DNA from: an uncultured Paracoccaceae bacterium
GTDB taxonomy: Bacteria; Pseudomonadota; Alphaproteobacteria; Rhodobacterales; Rhodobacteraceae
Assembly: GCA_938038825.1 (NCBI GenBank)
Contig: CALHST010000319.1
Coordinates: 1-10,295 of the forward strand
Direction of reading: 5' to 3'
DNA: 10,295 nucleotides
Part shown: positions 6,567 through 10,295 of the stretch, in pieces
Numbering within the stretch: position 1 is the stretch's first letter
How the letters are laid out: each line of letters begins with the position of its first letter
Program-made: the position numbers and the translations under genes
Notes under the pieces: model-generated
Seen by the model: the letters and a program-made list of their open reading frames with translations, nothing else
Told to the model about the DNA's origin: nothing
Databases searched by the model: none

Positions 6567-6622
6567 TCTAGTCATGGTTAATGCCACAGTCTCGCCACAT
6601 TTGAATTCTAGTCAATTTTAAT
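6567..6622 (+). repeat. Two direct repeats of TCTAGTCA-N3-TTAAT, 40 bp apart
   Basis: TCTAGTCATGGTTAAT (6567-6582) and TCTAGTCAATTTTAAT (6607-6622) match at 13 of 16 positions and start exactly 40 bp apart, close to four turns of the helix. They lie in the 139-nt space between the divergent NDUFA12-like gene and a small plus-strand gene. They may be paired operator sites for one or both promoters; this is inference. Confidence 0.45.
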
Positions 6623-6654
6623 TAGTGATTTCGTTAGTTTACGGGAGTGTATTC

Positions 6655-6807
6655 ATGAAACCTTTCAATTTGGTAGTCGCCGCAATCATAGTGAGTGCAA
6701 TGGGTGCCGTTCTGACAGAATCGCGTTCTCAGAAAAATATTTTGCTTTCTGGCCCCGGCAGTTCGAAGTTCATCGTTGTGACCAATGCAGATGGCGATCA
6801 CAACTAA
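6655..6807 (+). CDS. Small exported or membrane-anchored protein of unknown function (50 aa)
   Basis: The reading frame from ATG 6655 to TAA 6805-6807 gives a 50-residue protein. GGGAG at 6643-6647 lies 7 nt before the ATG and decides this start over a TTG further upstream at 6625. The product has a Lys at position 2, then a hydrophobic segment (about 4-20, FNLVVAAIIVSAMGAVL) that could be a signal peptide or a single membrane helix, and a short polar tail ending SSKFIVVTNADGDHN. I do not recognise the family. It stands alone, divergent from the NDUFA12-like gene, and its stop is only 5 nt from the stop of the convergent ridA-family gene. The repeats at 6567-6622 lie just before it and may regulate it. 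Confidence 0.6.
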   Translation: MKPFNLVVAAIIVSAMGAVLTESRSQKNILLSGPGSSKFIVVTNADGDHN

Positions 6808-6812
6808 TACTC

Positions 6813-7175
6813 TTAAGCCGCGACAGCGGTCACTTCGATTTCAATCCGATATTTGGGGTCGATCAAGTTGCATTCAATCATTGTTGCCGCAGGCGGATTT
6901 GCGCCAAACGTCTCGGCCAAAACTGGCCAGCAGGGTTCGAATTCTGCTTTGTCGGGCAGCATATAGGTGACCCGAACGACGTTTTCAAATCCGCTGCCTG
7001 CCTGAGCCAACGCGTCCCCAATAATGCGCAGTGCATCACGGCATTGCGTCACAACATCGTCCCCCTGCCCGACAGTGCCCGCCACATGCACAAAACCGCC
7101 CGCAACAACTGCGCGGCAATAGCCCACTTTTGCTTCGAATTCTCCACCAGATGAAATGCGTGTGATGTTAGCCAT
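6813..7175 (-). CDS. RidA family protein (enamine/imine deaminase-like)
   Basis: The 120-residue product belongs to the RidA/YjgF/YER057c family. RidA-type enzymes hydrolyse reactive enamines and imines released by PLP-dependent dehydratases, protecting other PLP enzymes; some relatives have different roles. It shows the family course: GYCRAVVAGGFVHVAGTVG (18-36), ALAQAGSGFENVVRVTYML (55-73), and the C-terminal PKYRIEIEVTAVA with the substrate-binding Arg at residue 110. Because that Arg is kept, deaminase activity is plausible, though the subfamily is not certain. The frame extends to 7253, but ATG 7175 fits the family start and leaves the clpX terminator outside the gene. It lies downstream of clpX on the same strand but behind that terminator, so it probably has its own promoter. 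Confidence 0.9.
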   Translation of the reverse strand: MANITRISSGGEFEAKVGYCRAVVAGGFVHVAGTVGQGDDVVTQCRDALRIIGDALAQAGSGFENVVRVTYMLPDKAEFEPCWPVLAETFGANPPAATMIECNLIDPKYRIEIEVTAVAA

Positions 7176-7226
7176 CCTTGGTCTCTTTCTGTCTTGGTTC
7201 ATGGTCTTCAGATGCCGCGTCCGGTC

Positions 7227-7259
7227 AAAAAAAAGGTGCGTCCCAAAACGCACCTTTTT
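7227..7259 (-). terminator. Rho-independent terminator of clpX
   Basis: On the minus strand the 7-bp stem GGTGCGT/ACGCACC (arms 7248-7254 and 7235-7241) with a 6-nt loop is followed by eight T residues (7234-7227). It begins 20 nt after the clpX stop. Five T residues also follow it on the plus strand (7255-7259), so it could work in both directions. Confidence 0.9.
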
Positions 7260-7279
7260 CGTGTTCTTGCCGCAGTGTG

Positions 7280-8545
<1,266 letters not shown>

Positions 8546-8688
8546 GTTACCCTTTCATGTTCGGACACGATCCCGAACTTTCATCAGAACGTTCAAAACG
8601 TTCCAGACTTCACTATCTTGCCCCACGAGCAGCAGCTTAAGCCACCCCCCGCACCATCACAATGTCAAAATGCCTCCACACAGAGCCG
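8546..8688 (-). promoter_or_regulatory. clpP-clpX intergenic region with two inverted repeats
   Basis: This gap holds GAACGTT-CAA-AACGTTC (8587-8603, 7-bp arms) and GTTCGG-N8-CCGAAC (8559-8578, 6-bp arms), both just upstream of clpX, plus a perfect TTGACA -35 hexamer on the minus strand (8664-8669) without a clear -10 partner. The repeats could be operator sites or mRNA hairpins controlling clpX. Neither is followed by a T-run, so they do not look like terminators. Confidence 0.4.
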
Positions 8689-9321
8689 TTACTGCGCGTC
8701 GTCATCCCCTTTTTCACGGTTCTCAACGATTTCGTCGATCAAACCCCATTCTTTCGCCTCTTCCGGGGACATGAAATTGTCCCGCTCCAGTGCGTCTTCC
8801 ACAGCGGCCATTTTTTGCCCGGTGTGCTTCACATAGATTTCGTTCAAGCGCGTTTTCAACTTCTGCGTTTCTTGCGCATGGATCATAATATCCGTCGCTT
8901 GACCCTGATATCCGCCGGATGGCTGGTGTACCATCACCCGTGAATTGGGCAAAGAAAAACGCATGCCTTTTTCACCCGCAGTCAGAAGCAAAGACCCCAT
9001 GGACGCCGCTTGACCAATCACAAGCGTAGACACTTTGGGTTTGATGTACTGCATCGTGTCATAGATCGACAAACCCGAGGTCACAACGCCACCGGGGCTG
9101 TTGATATACATCGAAATTTCTTTGGAGGGATTTTCCGCCTCAAGATGCAGCAACTGCGCAACAATCAGGCTGGACATACCATCATGTACAGGCCCGCTTA
9201 GAAAAATAATCCGTTCCTTGAGCAGACGGGAAAAAATGTCATACGCGCGTTCGCCACGACTGGTTTGTTCCACCACCATGGGGACCAGTGTGTTCATATA
9301 GGTTTCCATAGGATCGTGCAT
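8689..9321 (-). CDS. clpP: ClpP, proteolytic subunit of the ATP-dependent Clp protease
   Basis: ClpP forms the barrel-shaped serine peptidase that degrades proteins supplied by ClpX or ClpA. The 210-residue product, counted from ATG 9321, has the catalytic triad Ser107 (GQAASMGS), His132 (VMVHQPSGG) and Asp181 (ERDNF), and the conserved segment MYINSPGGVVTSGLSIYDTM (71-90). The start MHDPMETYMNTLVPMVVEQTSRGERAYDIFSRLLKERIIF fits ClpP proteins of Rhodobacterales. The frame continues to a TTG at 9339, but that codon overlaps the GGAAGG that probably serves as ribosome-binding site for ATG 9321; ATG 9309 is a less likely start. clpX follows on the same strand. Confidence 0.97.
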   Translation of the reverse strand: MHDPMETYMNTLVPMVVEQTSRGERAYDIFSRLLKERIIFLSGPVHDGMSSLIVAQLLHLEAENPSKEISMYINSPGGVVTSGLSIYDTMQYIKPKVSTLVIGQAASMGSLLLTAGEKGMRFSLPNSRVMVHQPSGGYQGQATDIMIHAQETQKLKTRLNEIYVKHTGQKMAAVEDALERDNFMSPEEAKEWGLIDEIVENREKGDDDAQ

Positions 9322-9331
9322 TACCTGTCTG

Positions 9332-9337
9332 CCTTCC
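9332..9337 (-). promoter_or_regulatory. Ribosome-binding site that decides the clpP start
   Basis: GGAAGG on the minus strand lies 10 nt before ATG 9321. A longer frame starting with TTG 9339 would place these bases inside the coding sequence and add six residues not expected at the ClpP N terminus. Confidence 0.5.
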
Positions 9338-9376
9338 AAACTGTCGCGGGCACCATAGCCCCGAACCGTTAGCAGA

Positions 9377-9405
9377 GTCTTAGTATCGCTCTAGGGGGGC
9401 TGCAA
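9377..9405 (-). promoter_or_regulatory. Candidate clpP promoter
   Basis: On the minus strand TTGCAG (9405-9400) and TAAGAC (9382-9377) are 17 nt apart. The -35 is preceded by CC, giving CCCTTGCAG, which partly resembles a heat-shock sigma-32 -35 (CTTG). The -10 match is weak, so the sigma factor is not decided. Confidence 0.3.
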
Positions 9406-9654
9406 GGGCTGCTTGTGATATGCAGCACATACAAAAAGATGAAAATTTATGTTTGTGATTTGTTCGGATCACATGCTGTAGGCCCGCGTCGTTTGATGCG
9501 TGTCTTAGGGGTGCGCTATCGGCCCCAGTGACGTTTTTTGGGCGTTTTGCACAGCACGCGCGACATTTGCGTCTTTCGCTGCGAAAAGCCGATCAGGTTC
9601 AATCAACGTTTACCAATCGCCCCTAGACTGACACGGCCCAGAAAGGAGCATTCT

Positions 9655-10295
9655 ATGTCCATAGCGCAGGTTCAGTCGTCGCAATCCGTTCCCAAGGGGG
9701 ACCCGCCATTTGATATGGTGTTTTCGTGCGAAAACAAACCGTTACAGCGCAGGATACGAACTTTGGTCTTGGATGACAGTGAGTTTGATCAAAAACGTAT
9801 TGAACGGATGTGCCGGGACACGGGGTATGATTTTCAGTTTACGGCCATTCACGGCATCCATGAACTGCGTCCCACACTGGACGAATACAAATTTGACCTC
9901 ATCCTTGTCGATTTTCGGTTGGTTGACAGCAACGGTTTGGATGCTGTGCGCCGCATTCGAAGCCATCCGGCCCACATTCATTGTGCGATCCTTATGCTGA
10001 CGGCACAGACCGATGTCACAGTTGCGGTGGAGGCGATGAAAAGCGGGTGTTCCGATTACCTTGATAAAAGTGTGATGTCGGCCAGCGCGTTGCGGCGTGC
10101 GATGACCAATGCTTTGGAAAAGACGGCACTGCAGAATGATCTGATGCGCGCCCGTGGTCTGCACGATAAACTTCAGGATATTGTGAAGGATTTCGCGGAT
10201 GACAATGCGTCAGAAATGAAGCCAATCATCCTAAAAATGATGCGCCAAACCCGTGCGCGATTGGCCTCCCCCGCAAGTATCAAAGATAAGGACCT
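9655..10295 (+). CDS. Stand-alone response-regulator receiver protein (3' truncated by window end)
   Basis: The frame opens at ATG 9655, has AAAGGAG at 9642-9648 only 6 nt upstream, and is still open at the window edge (213 codons seen). After a polar N-terminal extension of about 34 residues comes a complete receiver (REC) domain at about 36-155. It has acidic pair Asp40-Asp41, phospho-acceptor Asp86 in LILVDFRL, Thr116 in MLTAQ, and Lys138 in YLDKS. All phosphorylation residues are present, so it should receive phosphate from a histidine kinase or phosphotransfer protein. About 60 residues of charged, probably helical sequence follow, with no DNA-binding or enzymatic domain visible so far. 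No kinase gene is in the window. An output domain could still lie beyond the edge. Confidence 0.88.
   Translation, partial: MSIAQVQSSQSVPKGDPPFDMVFSCENKPLQRRIRTLVLDDSEFDQKRIERMCRDTGYDFQFTAIHGIHELRPTLDEYKFDLILVDFRLVDSNGLDAVRRIRSHPAHIHCAILMLTAQTDVTVAVEAMKSGCSDYLDKSVMSASALRRAMTNALEKTALQNDLMRARGLHDKLQDIVKDFADDNASEMKPIILKMMRQTRARLASPASIKDKD

Larger units (their letters stand above)
9322..9654. other. 333-nt divergent intergenic region between clpP and the response regulator gene
   Basis: No gene is supported here. A 30-codon plus-strand frame starting at ATG 9439 has no ribosome-binding site. The region holds the candidate clpP promoter, two TGTGAT boxes starting 40 bp apart (9414 and 9454), the second of which forms TGTGAT-N8-ATCACA (9454-9473), and an odd palindrome TTTCGC-T-GCGAAA (9574-9586). 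These are possible binding sites for regulators of the two divergent genes. Confidence 0.5.

Noticed and set aside
7176..7253. Longer ridA start adding 26 residues
   Set aside because: The extension would run into the clpX terminator, and RidA proteins start near MANITR.
8587..8603. LexA box in the clpP-clpX gap
   Set aside because: The GTTC half-sites are 5 nt apart, not the 7 nt of the alphaproteobacterial LexA site.
9439..9531. 30-codon plus-strand frame upstream of the response regulator
   Set aside because: No ribosome-binding site before the ATG and no signal of selection visible.

Overview
The window looks like a piece of chromosome from a marine-type alphaproteobacterium of the Rhodobacterales (Roseobacter group). 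The reasons are the gene order NDUFA12 homologue / mlaD / DUF2155 gene facing aat-accC-accB, the wording of the ClpP and ClpX proteins, and the moderate GC content. No database search was possible, so the taxon is an inference. Nothing here is mobile: I see no transposase, integrase, phage gene, tRNA, rRNA or CRISPR array.

Layout. (1) 1-2325, plus strand: the distal end of a branched-chain/hydrophobic amino-acid (HAAT family) ABC uptake operon. It holds the 3' end of a LivM-type permease, livG, an unlisted 57-residue small gene and livF, closed by a strong intrinsic terminator. (2) 2326-2850: a long gene-free stretch with a strong isolated hairpin, a good -10 box and short palindromes. (3) 2851-5358, plus strand: accB-accC, encoding the biotin carrier and biotin carboxylase of acetyl-CoA carboxylase, followed with 3 nt between them by aat, which encodes leucyl/phenylalanyl-tRNA-protein transferase. 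(4) 5322-6515, minus strand: a compact operon of an NDUFA12-like complex I accessory protein, MlaD and a DUF2155 exported protein. Its last gene overlaps the end of aat tail to tail. (5) 6655-6807, plus strand: a 50-residue small exported or membrane peptide gene, meeting a ridA-family gene (6813-7175, minus strand) with only 5 nt between stops. (6) 7227-9321, minus strand: clpP then clpX, the ClpXP protease, closed by an intrinsic terminator. (7) 9655 to the window end, plus strand: a stand-alone response-regulator receiver protein cut by the window edge.

The genes are mostly housekeeping. They cover amino-acid import, the first step of fatty acid synthesis, N-degron tagging, envelope lipid transport, respiratory complex I assembly, removal of reactive enamines and ATP-dependent proteolysis. 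aat and clpP/clpX both concern regulated proteolysis, but Aat substrates are classically delivered by ClpS to ClpAP rather than ClpXP, and the two loci are about 2 kb apart on opposite strands. The least explained parts are the two small genes, the 582-nt region before accB, and the repeated or palindromic motifs in three of the intergenic regions. I did not find convincing evidence of a new multi-gene system.
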